The notes beneath the pieces were generated by a model, which was not told the origin of the DNA, searched no databases, and worked only from the letters and a program-made list of their open reading frames with translations. A DNA stretch of 64,000 bases, from contig NW_026042682.1 in assembly GCF_023856365.1 (NCBI RefSeq), positions 58,084 to 122,083 on the forward strand. The letters are read 5' to 3'. Of this stretch, positions 1-10,140 are shown in pieces (the first letter of the stretch is position 1; each line of letters starts with the position of its first letter). A program made the translations under genes and the position numbers. Source of the stretch: Brienomyrus brachyistius. Taxonomy: Eukaryota; Chordata; Actinopteri; Osteoglossiformes; Mormyridae.

Positions 1-690
1 ATGTACCATCTATATAAGTATTGTACATAGCATAGAGAGTGTCCAATCTATATTAAAGGTGACTCGAAAGAAGTCAGACTTTAGTAAAGACTGTAAATTT
101 CTCAGCCATAACATAAGCCGTAAATAATTACCAAATGAGTCATCCCCTTTCGGAAACATTTATTGATATTCTTTCATAACACACAGACATGAGTTTTTTT
201 TCAACTGTCAGCATCCGATCCAAACGGGATTCCCATTTCCTTTCTGTGGGATCCAACAGAACACGGGCTGACCATCAGTCAACATGTCTTCAACCATGCA
301 GGACAGGACCCAGTCCAGGCCAAACCTCACGGTGCTGGTGTTAATAAAAAAAATGTAAGGAACATGCAGCTGCAGCTCACACACAAACACAGTCCACAGC
401 ATCCAGAAAAAGGTCAGGCCTTTTTCTTCTTTAGCTGACTCCGCCCAGACCTCGCCCCCTTTCTGGGCGCCTCGCACTATGCCTTTGAACTGGCCCTGCA
501 GCTTGGCCCGTTTCCTGTTTCCCAATGCAAGTCATAAGATTCACCCGTAAATGATATTTTGAATCGGAACGATATTTATTACTATTGTTTAGATTAAATA
601 TATAACGGTTTAATGATTGAATATAACTTGATATTGTTGTTTGTGTTGTTTAGTTTGAGGTTCTAGTTTCTGTCTTTATCCGCTTTCGTT
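1..690. other. Unassigned; intron or flank upstream of tbxt 3' exons
   Basis: No exon of the T-box DNA-binding domain is visible here, so the 5' part of tbxt must lie left of the window. A 105-codon open frame on the minus strand (208-525) begins at TTG, lacks a Kozak ATG and matches no family I recognise. The rest is AT-rich with nothing assignable. Confidence 0.4.
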
Positions 691-694
691 TCAG

Positions 695-871
695 TAGGCA
701 GCTGGTTCATCCCAGGCTCAGGGTCTCTCTGCTCTTCATCAAACCCACACCCCCAGTTTGGGAGCACCCTCTCCCTCTCCTCCCCCCACGGCTGTGACTG
801 TTACTCCTCCTTGAGGAGTAACTGCTCCGCCCCCTATCCCAGCCCCTATACCCACAGGAGTGCATCACCCA
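695..871 (+). pseudogene. tbxt: tbxt exon A (post-T-box linker)
   Basis: The acceptor is the pyrimidine-rich tract ending TTTCAG at 694. The donor is A/GTGAGC after 871. The exon is open throughout and encodes GSWFIPGSGSLCSSS followed by NPHPQFGSTLSLSSPH and the AAPYPSHYSHRS-like stretch (here SAPYPSPYTHRS). It starts with two bases completing a split codon and ends with one. Confidence 0.85.
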
Positions 872-984
872 GTGAGCCGCCGCCCTGCCTGTCCCCTCAC
901 ACAAGCACACACTGAAATCATGGTCCTAAGCTCTCTGTGTGGGTCACCACGATAGTACAGCACACCGACGATTACCCTCTGACT

Positions 985-1045
985 GAATCAGAATCAGCTT
1001 TATTTGGCCAAGTATGTTCACACATATTGGGAATAGTTAGACATT
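985..1045. repeat. Dispersed repeat fragment in tbxt intron
   Basis: The segment GAATCAGCTTTATTTGGCC with AAGTATGTTCACAC is a phrase found in many fish genomes, probably the reverse of a LINE/SINE 3' end. A related degraded stretch lies near 25015-25140. Confidence 0.4.
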
Positions 1046-1625
1046 TAATCAAAATAATTAAGACAAGACATAAACATACAGTTCTGTTGATATGCGACGC
1101 ATATAACCTCTGCATTCACAGCACTGCTTCAGTTATCGAAGAGCAAATTTCCAAAACTCACTCAGTCCGATAACCTAAAGTAATAAGTCATAATCCTCTT
1201 CATACGTTGCAGTAATGGGAATGAAATCTCACTCAGTGTTTATGTAATGGAGCAATGGAATTTCGTGAAATTTCCAAAAGTCCACAGAAATATTTAGAAA
1301 AACATTCCTGCAGACTGAGTTTTTGATATTTGCTTTTCAATTAACACAATTTTCTTCAGTCTGAGGTTTAACAGAATTCAGCCATATGCTGTTCAAAAAA
1401 AACTACACAGAACAAAAACAGAATGGACTTTACATCTGTCTGAAAGGAAAGTTGACACAGGCTGCAGCAGTGAACAAATCAATCAATGTATTAAAGTTAG
1501 GCATTAAGTAACTGGAGGCAGTATATACATAACATGATAACATGCCTTTTCTGTATTGACCATATTAAGGACGCTGTAACACTGCCCACCACATACCTGC
1601 TTCATTTATTGTTTTATACTTGCAG

Positions 1626-1758
1626 CTGCTTATTCAGACAGCTCGTCTACCTGTCTGTCCATGTTGCCCTCCCATGACAACTGGTCCAGCCTACAGGTGC
1701 CGTCCCATTCCGGCATGTTACCCATGAGTCATAGCGGCACCTCCGGGAGCAGCTCCAG
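1626..1758 (+). pseudogene. tbxt: tbxt exon B (SHDNWSSL segment)
   Basis: The acceptor is TACTTGCAG at 1625 and the donor AG/GTGAGC after 1758. The exon encodes AYSDSSSTCLSM, then PSHDNWSSLQVPSHS, then MLPMSHSGTSGSSS. No lesion is seen in this exon. Its 133 bases convert phase 1 to phase 2 as required. Confidence 0.87.
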
Positions 1759-2130
1759 GTGAGCCCGTGCCTCCCCTCCCCCACCTGTCCCCATGCTGAG
1801 TCTCGGGCCCCCGTCTTCCCTCTTGTTCTCGCCTATACCCACATCCTGGCCTGTGTCTGCATCGTCTCACCTCGTTAACAGGACTTTCGCCTTCTTCTGT
1901 CCTGATCCATTCAGGCCCATCATTCTGGGACATGCTTTGATTTATTTCGCCATAGTTACTCTTTGTTTTCCTTTGTACTTTGCACTCTACAAGTAAAATG
2001 AATAAAAAATAGGCATTATTTTGATATTGTTTTAGTACAATGACACTAGTATATTTGTTGTTGTTTCCAGGCAACACTGCATGCTGATTTAACGTCTTTC
2101 CTTAATCTCCACCCCATTGCTCACACACAG

Positions 2131-2683
2131 CCAGTATCCCAGTTTGTGGTCAATGAGCTCCTCCTCACTCACCCCAGTCTCCTAGTCCAGTGGAATGTCC
2201 AACAGCTTGGGCTCTCAGTTCCTGCGTGTCATGCCCGGCTCGTCCGCTCCTCCTGTGTGCCACGCCCCCTGATTACCCACGTGTTTTCTCCCGATTTGTA
2301 CCCAGCTGTATCTAGTTAATTTGCTCAGTCCTGTGTATTTCAGTCCGTGTCTTACCTGAGTCCAGTGTCTGTCATTGATGTTTGTATGCGTGAGATGTTT
2401 CCCCGTCCGCGCTTCCTAATTAAACTCCCGTTTTTGCCTGTCCGCTTGCTCCTTGCACGCCTTGCCCGCACGATCGCCTGCCTGCTTGTACCCGATCGTG
2501 ACACTGCGCAGCTCTACAACTCATTACCCAGGGCTCTCGCACCCGGCCACAGTGCCCCTCTCAGGCTCCCCGCTGTATGACAGCACTGCCCCATCGGAAG
2601 TTCATGAAGCCTCACAGTACGACGCCTCTCCCCACGCGCGCTTAGCCACCACCGGGACTCCCATCACTCCTCCTTCCCTGTAG
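2131..2683 (+). pseudogene. tbxt: tbxt last coding exon, nonsense codon plus LTR insertion
   Basis: The acceptor is CACACAG at 2130. The frame reads SQYPSLWSMSSSSLTPVS, then TAG (2183-2185), then MSNSLGSQFLR up to 2226, where an LTR interrupts it. Coding resumes at 2504 with the duplicated CTGCG and runs to the family C-terminus at 2683. LTR plus duplicated target is 282 bases, a multiple of three, but the LTR itself brings an in-frame TGA about 16 codons in. Confidence 0.87.
2227..2503 (+). mobile_element. Solo LTR (family 1, Ty3/Gypsy-like) with 5-bp TSD
   Basis: The element begins TGTCATGCCC and ends CGATCGTGACA, giving TG...CA ends with inverted TGTCA/TGACA. It is flanked by the perfect direct repeat CTGCG (2222-2226 and 2504-2508). 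It carries the family-wide GTGTGCCACGCCCCCTGATTA block and the TTCCTAATTAAACTCC polyadenylation-like region also seen near 20.9, 42.2 and 61.2 kb. It has no internal coding region, so it is a solo LTR left by recombination. It sits in the same orientation as tbxt. Confidence 0.88.
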
Positions 2684-2689
2684 GGCGGC

Positions 2690-3940
2690 GCACTTCCATT
2701 ATTATTACAGTTTCTACTGTCACTCTGTTGCTTTTCCTGGTGCTGGACTTTTGACAGATAAATACATTATTTGTTGCATTCAGTGACAAAAGATTGGTCT
2801 GTTTAACACCCTCAGTCTCCACCCTATGAGCCCCTTGTTGGCGGCAGAATCAGGAAGATGTCGGAGAAAGCAGAGGTAAAGTGAATAGTCACCTCGACAA
2901 TAATGTGGAAACCGCTAATGGTGATCATGCCTGTGTGGGTGAAATGGATCACCACAGTATAAGCGGATGATGATTATAGACGATTTTTCCCTTTTTCTTT
3001 ATGTCTGTTTACCATCTAATAGGCATTTTTTTTCTTTGGGATGCGTCTAGGTCAGATACGACCAAAATATTTTTCTCATTTCAGAAGTGAAAAAAAATAT
3101 TGCTCTCAGATTCTGTTCAGTTGTAGTTTTTTAAAATAATGTACCTTGATTTGTGTTTGTTTAAAATGCCATTACCTGTTGCTTACTGGGCCGCTGAAAA
3201 TGTCTGGCCCAGCTAAATTTCTTGGTTTAAAAATCTGGCCCAACTACTTTCCAGACCTGGACTAGCCCTACTGAATCATACACTAATGTTATTCTGTTAT
3301 GTGGGCTGTTGTGATAGGGAGATTTGCTGGATGCTGCACGACGGGTGGTGTCCCTGCTGCAGAATGCCCTGTCTGAAGCAGCACCTAGAGACAGTGAGGG
3401 TTGTTGTTATCACCTTAATATTGTATATACGCAATCTGTTATTTCTTAACTAATATAATTGTAAGGTATTCTTCTAATATATTGTGCACAGCCAACAAAA
3501 AAGAGAAAAATGCAAAACCAAAGGAAGGCTTTCTTTTCTCTTAAAAGTCTTTTTTCTAAACCAACTGAGAGTCAGTTAGAGGGGTGTTCATTATCAGTAT
3601 TGTTGCTGGCATTTCTGAAAATGTGCCAATTTTAGTCAAGTGGCTACTTTTCAAATGCAGTCCCTGGCCAAGATGAAGAAAGTTCATGAAGACTACATGA
3701 TAATATTAAGCACTGACATAACAAACAACATTTTTTACATGCAAAATATACAGGAAATATACACTGCAACAGGCTAGGATAGACAAATAACCAAATACAC
3801 TTGCAAGCCTGACCACTTTAGACCCCAGATTAGAAAATTGGTGAATGAGCATATATTTTTTCCAAGTTTTGTTTTGCTTTCAAGTTCTCACAAATAAAAA
3901 AAAAAAAAGATTTTCCCACTATAGCCAGATCCAGTTTCTG
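2690..3940. other. Unassigned, tbxt 3' flank
   Basis: No gene is recognised. The first 100 bases are the presumed tbxt 3' UTR. A TTGGCGGCAGAATCAGG phrase at about 2835 resembles a retroelement primer-binding region but has no supporting structure. Confidence 0.35.
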
Positions 3941-3961
3941 TGGGGGGCGGGGGGGGGGGGG
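3941..3961 (+). repeat. G-run, possible G-quadruplex
   Basis: A run of about 20 bases is almost pure G, broken by one C. It could form a quadruplex or be a slippage-prone tract. Confidence 0.5.
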
Positions 3962-3984
3962 TGACAATTTGTAGTAATAACTAT

Positions 3985-4812
3985 TTCCTGCTGAAAACCA
4001 CTGGTAAACTATCCACATGTCTCTGAATATCTGTGAGTCCCGAGACCTCCATGACAGATAGATATAAGTTGCTAGTGTTGATCGGCAGGAAATCTTCTCC
4101 AAAGCCCCACCACCACCTCACACCAATCCACCCAGGGTTTACTCCAAATAAATTTGCTGGTAATACAAACCGGATCAACTTGTGGTTTGTGTCCACGTGT
4201 ACTAGAGACAAAGGCCCTGGTACATTCTGCGTACAACACAGCCAAGACTTGACAACCTTTATATGATGCGCATGGAATCAACCCTATGCATGGAGGCTGC
4301 AACTCTTCTCCACCGAACCCTGTAGCCCATTGACTGCAGCCTGCATTGACTATCCTGTAGCCTGCATTTGGTAGATCATTCTTGACAGAAGAAACCAAAT
4401 TGTCAAGTTCCCTAACACAGAGCTCATACTCTTTTATTCTTCTTAAGATTGTTCTTCTTGAAACACCCATCAGTGTGGCTATGCAAGGCACAGGAAGTTG
4501 AGTATGGAGCATTTCTTTCAAACATTGTTCTTCAATCAAAATCTTGGGTCGTCTATTGGTGGCAGCGACTTCCTGTGTGACACATGGGGCTGGACGTTCC
4601 AGATGTGCCCTCACAAGGTCAAAGAGCTCTTGCAAAGCCAGGGTGATAGCAGGAGGTACTTCAATGTGATTAGACAGGGCCTGCAGAAGATACAGCTCCT
4701 GATGACAAAGGAACTCCAGGTAATCCAAATTTAGTGGAGTCGCGCTGAATCCTATTTCTATTTTATGCAGAAGACTTTCGAGAAGGTGGTATCTGAGCTG
4801 TTCACAGAACAA
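3985..4812 (-). pseudogene. Integrase-core transposon protein remnant
   Basis: This minus-strand reading resembles the multicopy fish integrase-core (DDE) transposon proteins. An N-terminal helical region is followed by a helix-turn-helix-like stretch (PCIATLMGVSRRTILRRI, then KEYEL). Next comes an NDLPNAGYRIV segment of the type that precedes the catalytic core. Another frame (about 3985-4211) then gives VHVDTNHKLIRF, equivalent to the usual HxDGNHKLIRW core start with its first Asp. The change of frame near 4200 and the missing downstream core show it is inactive. The long frame starts at TTG, not ATG. Assignment to a named superfamily is uncertain. Confidence 0.55.
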
Positions 4813-4829
4813 ATTATAGTTAATGAGGT

Positions 4830-5340
4830 GTCAAGATCTTGTCTCTGATCCACACACTAGGCCTACCATTCAAAAGTTTTAATTATGAAAATGAAATGTT
4901 TTTGTTTTGTGAGGTGCTTGTTCATGTATGATGATGTAGTGGCTGCTCTGTTTGACCGTGGTAAACCTTTTCACAAACAATATAAGTGAAGAAGTATGAC
5001 ATTAGATCTAAGGACCAGAGTATAATAAAGTTAAATAAAATCCATCAAAAACACTTACTCAGTGGAGATTCCAATGTAGTAGGCAGACAACTTTATGGCT
5101 TTAATAATGAGTGTATTTAGCAGCTACAAGGACAAAAGATATTATAAACCTCTCCATTTTAATGCTAATTTAATAAACATTAACAGATAGCACTTAAGGT
5201 GGTTTCGCCTATAGTCTGCTAACACTAACCCGAGAACTAATATCTGAGGAGCGTTCTTCCCAGGATTTGAATTTATTAAATTGGCTTTGTGATGTTGTAT
5301 TAAGAAATTTTATTCACAATGCAATTTACCGTACATTGGC
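4830..5340. other. Unassigned AT-rich stretch
   Basis: No coding, RNA or clear repeat signal is seen. Confidence 0.4.
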
Positions 5341-5380
5341 CCATTCTTTTATATACGGTAAGACGAAGCGGGAAATTCGA

Positions 5381-5573
5381 GCGAGCGAGTGCTGTGCAGA
5401 CGCGAGCGCGTAGAGGGGATGGGTTTTCAGCACTCGAGCACACGCACGCGCGTGGTTCGACTTTTGGCCCTAATTTAACGGCGAGCGAGTGAGTGAGTGC
5501 TGTGCAATCGCGAGCGCGTAGAGAGCATGGATTTTCTGTTTTTATGCGCACGACTTTTGGCACTAATTTAACG
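5381..5573 (+). repeat. CpG-rich imperfect tandem duplication
   Basis: Two units (5381-5480 and 5481-5573) share GCGAGCGAGTG, GTGCTGTGCA, GCGAGCGCGTAGAG and the closing CTAATTTAACG. They have diverged by substitutions and small indels. The stretch is much richer in CpG than its flanks. Confidence 0.7.
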
Positions 5574-5583
5574 CCATAGAAAT

Positions 5584-6062
5584 GTGTGTTTAAAAGGGGA
5601 GGAGATCGGGTTGCAGCGCTGGTGTGAGCGGTTTCTCCGGGCAGTTCGCTCGAGGCTAACGTGGCTTTGGGAACGTGGTGTACCCGTCACCCATGCCAGG
5701 GAAGAAATCAAAACCGAAATGCTAGGAATATGGACTTCATCTTACGTCAAGCGTTTTCCCCTCCATTGACGCCCATAAAGAAAAGGCTTAAAGTCCATAT
5801 TCCTAGCATTTCGGTTTTGATTTCTTGTCAGGTAAGTCTTTATGGCCAGATACATTCGCGAGAAATTTGGTGATTTGTGGTGACTGTTTTAATACATTAA
5901 GTTGCGTTACGCATTTTCACATTAAGCGTTTTAGAATGTCCCGTGGCAGGTATCCCCTTCTATTGCCCTAGGGAGGGTTGTAACCCTCGTCTGTATATTA
6001 ATAAAGAATAATCCTTCTATTCCTGTCTCATGTATCTGGACCTCCCCAGCAATTTAACGAAA
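5584..6062 (+). mobile_element. Possible LTR with primer-binding region
   Basis: A TATA-like TTTAAAAG lies at about 5588, AATAAA at 6000-6005, and a TTTGGTGGCAGCGG phrase, typical of retroelement primer-binding regions, at about 6064. No convincing TG...CA ends were found and no gag frame follows, so this is a weak call. Confidence 0.3.
5702..5826. repeat. 36-bp perfect inverted repeat with about 53-bp loop
   Basis: The segment at 5702-5737 (starting AAGAAATCAAAACCG) is the exact reverse complement of 5791-5826 (ending GGTTTTGATTTCTT). It is followed at once by CAG/GTAAGT, a consensus splice donor at about 5830, so a transcript would carry a long hairpin beside a donor. Confidence 0.8.
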
Positions 6063-6532
6063 TTTGGTGGCAGCGGTTACAAGTGAACCCGTTTAAGTTT
6101 AGCGCTCATACTTCCGTCCATATGTTTAAGACCCACCTTGGCTGACTTAGCTGACATGTCCTGATTTCATAATCTTCAAATTTGTAATCTTTTCTCCTTC
6201 ATCTAACTCCATGTTTTTAACTTCTTGTCATTTTCTTGCCGTTTGACTCATAGAAAATTATCAGACTTAAGACTTAAATGACACGTCAGCCTGTGCAGAC
6301 AGCGATTTCAATGTTTTAATAAATTGGCCAGCAGGTGGGGGCAGTGCTCAATTTCATTAATGCCATTCAGAAAACTTTCAGGCTTTATGTCTTAATGAAC
6401 AGCCTAGAAAAGGACAAAGCATTATATTACTGATGCATACAGCAGATCCCCAACTCAGGCTGTGTTGCATATTCTTAACAGTGCTACAGAATGTTCACAC
6501 AGCCAGTACAAACAAACTTGCAAGATCTAGAC

Positions 6533-6740
6533 CAGGGGTCACCAACCTTTTTAAAACGGAGAGCTACTTCACGGGTACTGAGCCATACGAAGTTTGATAT
6601 CAGTTTTAAACGCCCTCCTAAACATGTCTAAACTTTCATGCATGATAAACATGTTTTAAATGCTTTTTTATATTCAATTTCAAATCTATATAAATGCAAA
6701 TGTGATAGATTAGAAACAGGACAAAATAAAATTTAGATGA
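6533..6740. mobile_element. hAT-type nonautonomous element, one end
   Basis: It begins CAGGGGTCACCAACC, followed by a GAGAGCTACTTC phrase, the start of a widespread vertebrate hAT-like element. No matching far end was found. Confidence 0.45.
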
Positions 6741-7099
6741 TGTTCGCTGGTGAGTTGTGCTATTTTATAGAACAGGTCCACGGGCAACTCATGTGGTCAT
6801 TGGGGGCATCCTTGGGGCACCATGTTGTGACCCCTTATCTAGACCTACCACATCAGGTAGGAAGGTGCCTATTTCTACCAACTATTCAGACCATCAGACC
6901 CAAACCATACATTCAGTCATGCACAGGCACTCCACCAGAGGCTCTACATTCTGTCCTACATCTGCTCACCTGTTAGACCCACACTCAGTCTCCATCCTGA
7001 TTTCTACCTACTACTCGGACTATCTCACCAAAACCAGTCCTGTGGCCTGTTCTATGAAGCGGGGTTACTGGCTTATTGGGGAAACTTGTCGGATTTCTT

Positions 7100-7258
7100 G
7101 ATCGGGACCTTCAACTGCTCTGCCATAGAGAGCATCCTAACATGCTGCCTTACGGTCTGGTATGCGGGCTGCTGGTGGCCTCCTACCGCTCTGCCATAGA
7201 GAGCATCCTAACATACGGCCTTACGGTGTGGTATTCGGGCTGCTGGTGGCCTCTATGA
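7100..7258 (+). repeat. LINE reverse-transcriptase fragment, tandemly duplicated
   Basis: Two 71-bp units (7117-7187, 7188-about 7255) each encode a version of SAIESILTYGLTVWYSGCW, the L2-like LINE block usually read as TIESILTxCITVWYGNC. Nothing else of the element is recognisable. Confidence 0.55.
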
Positions 7259-7584
7259 CTTTTTTTGTAGACAGTCCATCTGTGTGGTGCTGTTTGCACG
7301 AATTGTTTTGGGAAATGCACTTACAGTTTTGCAGATGTTAAGGGTGATTCCAGAAATGCATCAAAGCAACTGAGGAACTGCAATGTCACTGTACAGTTAC
7401 TTATAATGGGCGCCAATGTAATGTGTAGAGTGGCAAATAAACTGATTCACCATTTACTCTCATGTACATCACTTAAAATGCTTGTTTTAAATGCAAATGT
7501 GTGAATGTAAATCTAAGCAGTAAAGCTACAATTTACATTCTGTTTGCATGGTGGAAAGAACATTTAATCTGCCTTTTAAGTGTG

Positions 7585-7815
7585 ATTAGAAGATCTAATG
7601 CCTGTGTGCTTGTAATAAGATGGTCGCTGGTTCAAACCCAGCCACAGCACATCTCTGCGTCCTTGAGCGAGGCCCTTAACCCCCAGCTCACTGGGCATCA
7701 CTATGGGTGGCTGCCCTTCGCAGACAACTTACTCTGTTTACTCTAAAAAAAAGAGAGCAAGTTGAGAGAGAAGTTAAGACAATTTCTCCACAGGGACCAA
7801 TAAAGTATCAATTAT
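7585..7815 (+). mobile_element. tRNA-derived SINE
   Basis: It contains a B-box-like GGTTCAAACCC, the fish SINE phrase CCTTGAGCGAGGCCCTTAAC and a tail TTTCTCCACAGGGACCAATAAAGT. It is related to the copy at 24190-24410. Confidence 0.6.
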
Positions 7816-8200
7816 TATTACTGTATGAGAGACTGTCTAATATCAGATAGATAACAGACTCATACTGTGCTGAGCTTGTCTGAGAGAGATGATTAGCAAA
7901 TGCTCTCCCACAGTATCTCAGCACTCTGTACAAAGAACTTTATATGCTCAGTATCTGCTCCTGTTTATCTAATTGTTCTCATTTTAACTGGATGTTAAGG
8001 AGTAAATTAATAAAACGTCATGTAAGTGCACATTAAAATGCTTTTTCACTGTTACTTAAGTTCCCATGTGAACAGCCAATCAGATCAGCCTGATGTGTGT
8101 CTCTCTGTTTCCTCTCTGTTTCCTGCCCTTTCATCCCGACCACGACCATGATCTCTCACTTAGCAGCAGAGCAGTTTATTCTAAACAGTGGAAGCACAAA

Positions 8201-8234
8201 ATGTTCAGACTCTTTGGTCTTCTCATTTTCATTA
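8201..8234 (+). pseudogene. nitr: NITR exon 1, signal peptide
   Basis: ATG is followed by MFRLFGLLIFI, a short hydrophobic leader, then donor A/GTAAGG at 8235. This is phase 1, as is normal for leader exons of Ig-family genes. Confidence 0.75.
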
Positions 8235-8402
8235 GTAAGGCCCTATAATATAAATTATTTTGGGATTTTAATATTTTCATTTATCTGTATGATGTGATCA
8301 GTGGAATTTGGCCATTTAATCTGCATCATAGTTAATAGTTATTTAGATTACTATTATATGTCTTATTTGATTATGATTTTTTTTGTTTTTCTGTTTTTGC
8401 AG

Positions 8403-8751
8403 ACACTGCACTGACTACAGATGTTGTTCAGCCACAGTCACCTGATGAGGGTTCAGCTTGGAGACAGTGTGACCCTGACATGCTTCTGTCAAGGAGAAAC
8501 AACTTTTGTTACTTTGTTTAAGCAAGCTGTTGGTCGGAAGCCCCAGCCCATGGCGAAAGCACTTCTCTACGTACCTGGTGAATTTTACAAGGAATATAAA
8601 AGCATAAAACGTTACTCCTTACTGAATGCAGAGGGGAGTTTTAACCTCACTATTTCTAACGTGGAGCCGTCAGATTCTGCAGTGTATTATTGTGCTGCTG
8701 TGTTTCTTCATGAGGTCACCTTCGGGAATGGAACCTTTGTCATAATCACAG
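8403..8751 (+). pseudogene. nitr: NITR exon 2, V-type Ig domain
   Basis: The acceptor is TTTTTGCAG at 8402. The exon opens in frame with NTALTTDVVQPQSPDE. It then shifts by one base at a GGG run (8449-8451) into VQLGDSVTLTCFC. The domain has both Ig cysteines (LTCFC and SDSAVYYCA) and the joining-like VTFGNGTFVIIT, and ends at donor G/GTAAAT. TLFKQAVGRKP has Leu (TTG) where WFKQ (TGG) is expected. Confidence 0.78.
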
Positions 8752-8930
8752 GTAAATGAGATTCCAACTATTTCATATTTGCTTTATTATAATGTCAGTA
8801 AGATTATTCCCTGCAAAATAATTTTGACAGTTTAGTTGTTTGTCAATATAAAATTAGCAAAGATACCTTATTGTCTGCTTTGTTCCATAAATGTTTTTCT
8901 AAACATCAAACAAAAATCATTCATTATTAT

Positions 8931-8948
8931 TATTATTATTATTATTAT
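8931..8948 (+). repeat. (ATT)n microsatellite
   Basis: Short ATT run in the large NITR intron. Confidence 0.8.
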
Positions 8949-9074
8949 ACAATTTGTTGCATTTTGCTTGCTGTCAGCCAAAAGCCTAACCTTCTCTTTA
9001 TACAGATGTTAATGTTACACATTGCAGCCTCTTTAAAACAAATAACATAAAAAAATGTTTGAGTTGTTATATAC

Positions 9075-9125
9075 AGTATAGGACTGTGCAAAAATCTTAA
9101 GCAACAAAAGAAAATTATTTTTGAC
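9075..9125. mobile_element. Tc1-like terminal fragment
   Basis: ACTGTGCAAAAATCTTAAGC resembles the terminal inverted repeats of fish Tc1-like elements. Only this end is seen. Confidence 0.35.
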
Positions 9126-9183
9126 GTTATTTATCTGAGCAGTCAGTGTGTATTCACTCTGAAAAAAAAAATGCATGATTTAA

Positions 9184-10140
9184 CATATGAACTAGGGATG
9201 TGCACCATTCAGAACTGATTTGAGAATGAAATTCTCAAATACGTATCCTAAAATTCAGGATTTTGAATACATATATGAACTTGAATTTCAGTTCATTTTG
9301 TTAATCTGAATACATTTGAATTGTGGTGAAAACAGGTTGTGGCATTGAAATTTATATTTGAATTTAAAGAAGAAGAACGAAAAAGGGTTTGGATTCAAAT
9401 TCAAGTTCATATACGTACTGTAGGTGTAGCTTTTAACTAAATATGAACTTTAATTTAAATATGAATTATACATAAACACATTAACATTGTTATACATCAT
9501 TGTTATAAAAATGTCGTTTTGTAAAGAATGAAATAATGCAACATTTGAAGTGTCACCTAAAATAATAATTATACTGTCATTTTGTGCACCATGGTGGATC
9601 TGCTCATAGGAAGAGCTGAGTGTCTCTCCTTAAAAGTCAGTGTTGGCTGCAGTGACGGCAGTTTCTAACCTAAGAAACGTCCCAAACACTTTTCCTGCAT
9701 CAAAAGTCAAACTAGTCCCTATTCCTGCCATGAAAGGTTCACATAATGTCACCGATACCTGAACCAACCATGTTTATCAGAGGATGCCAACCCTTTGGCT
9801 GCAGCTTTCTCTGCACACGCTGAGGAGAGTCTTCAGTGTAGCAGGAAAAGATTTCAGGCCAGAAGATTGCAAATTAAATCATGAAACCTTTGAAGATATT
9901 ATGCTGAATAAATGTAATAATAATGAAAAATTAGCAATGTGTATTGGAATAAAGCATAATTGTATTTGCCATGACGTTTTGCTTTTCGCTGTAGTGCTAT
10001 GGTTGAACGGAAAAACTTACTTTTGTGTGCATAAGAAAATAAATAGGAGGAACTACGAAACCAAGTAATTCCTTTTACTATGTATACTTTTTCTTTAATG
10101 TTAAAAGATAGACAAACTAGTAATGGGCAAACAGCTCTTC
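9184..10140 (+). mobile_element. hAT transposon remnant in NITR intron
   Basis: At about 9815-9910 the frame reads RRVFSVAGKDFRPEDCKL then NHETFEDIMLNKCN. This matches the C-terminal hAT dimerisation block (usually SERVFSxAG...R..L....xxxLxxxKxN). The left edge may be the AGGGATGTGCACC phrase at about 9186. The middle is deleted or degraded. Confidence 0.55.

Larger units (their letters stand above)
695..2683 (+). pseudogene. tbxt: Brachyury / T-box transcription factor T, C-terminal exons, disrupted
   Basis: Brachyury is the nuclear T-box factor that specifies mesoderm and notochord. Its C-terminal half carries transactivation regions. Three exons are visible (695-871, 1626-1758, 2131-2683 with an insertion). 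Their phases close: 1 to 1, then 2 to 2. Exon peptides match the family in order: NPHPQFGSTLSLSSPH, then PSHDNWSSLQVPSHS, then YPSLW, SQFLR, GSPLYD, SQYDASPHARLAT and the terminal TPITPPSL before TAG at 2681-2683. Two lesions are seen: an in-frame TAG at 2183-2185, just before the SQFLR block, and a 277-bp LTR at 2227-2503 inside the exon. The family's conserved Trp before the last Thr-Pro is Gly here (TTGTP). The T-box exons are off-window, so a C-truncated DNA-binding protein may still be made. Identity is firm; pseudogene status is inferred. Confidence 0.88.

Noticed and set aside
208..525. Minus-strand 105-codon frame as a gene
   Set aside because: It starts at TTG, has no splice or promoter support and no recognisable family.
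2347..2580. 77-codon frame overlapping the end of tbxt
   Set aside because: It lies mostly in the LTR and is out of frame with Brachyury.
3485..3600. Poly-A/T-rich stretch as a processed pseudogene tail
   Set aside because: No upstream coding remnant and no target duplication.
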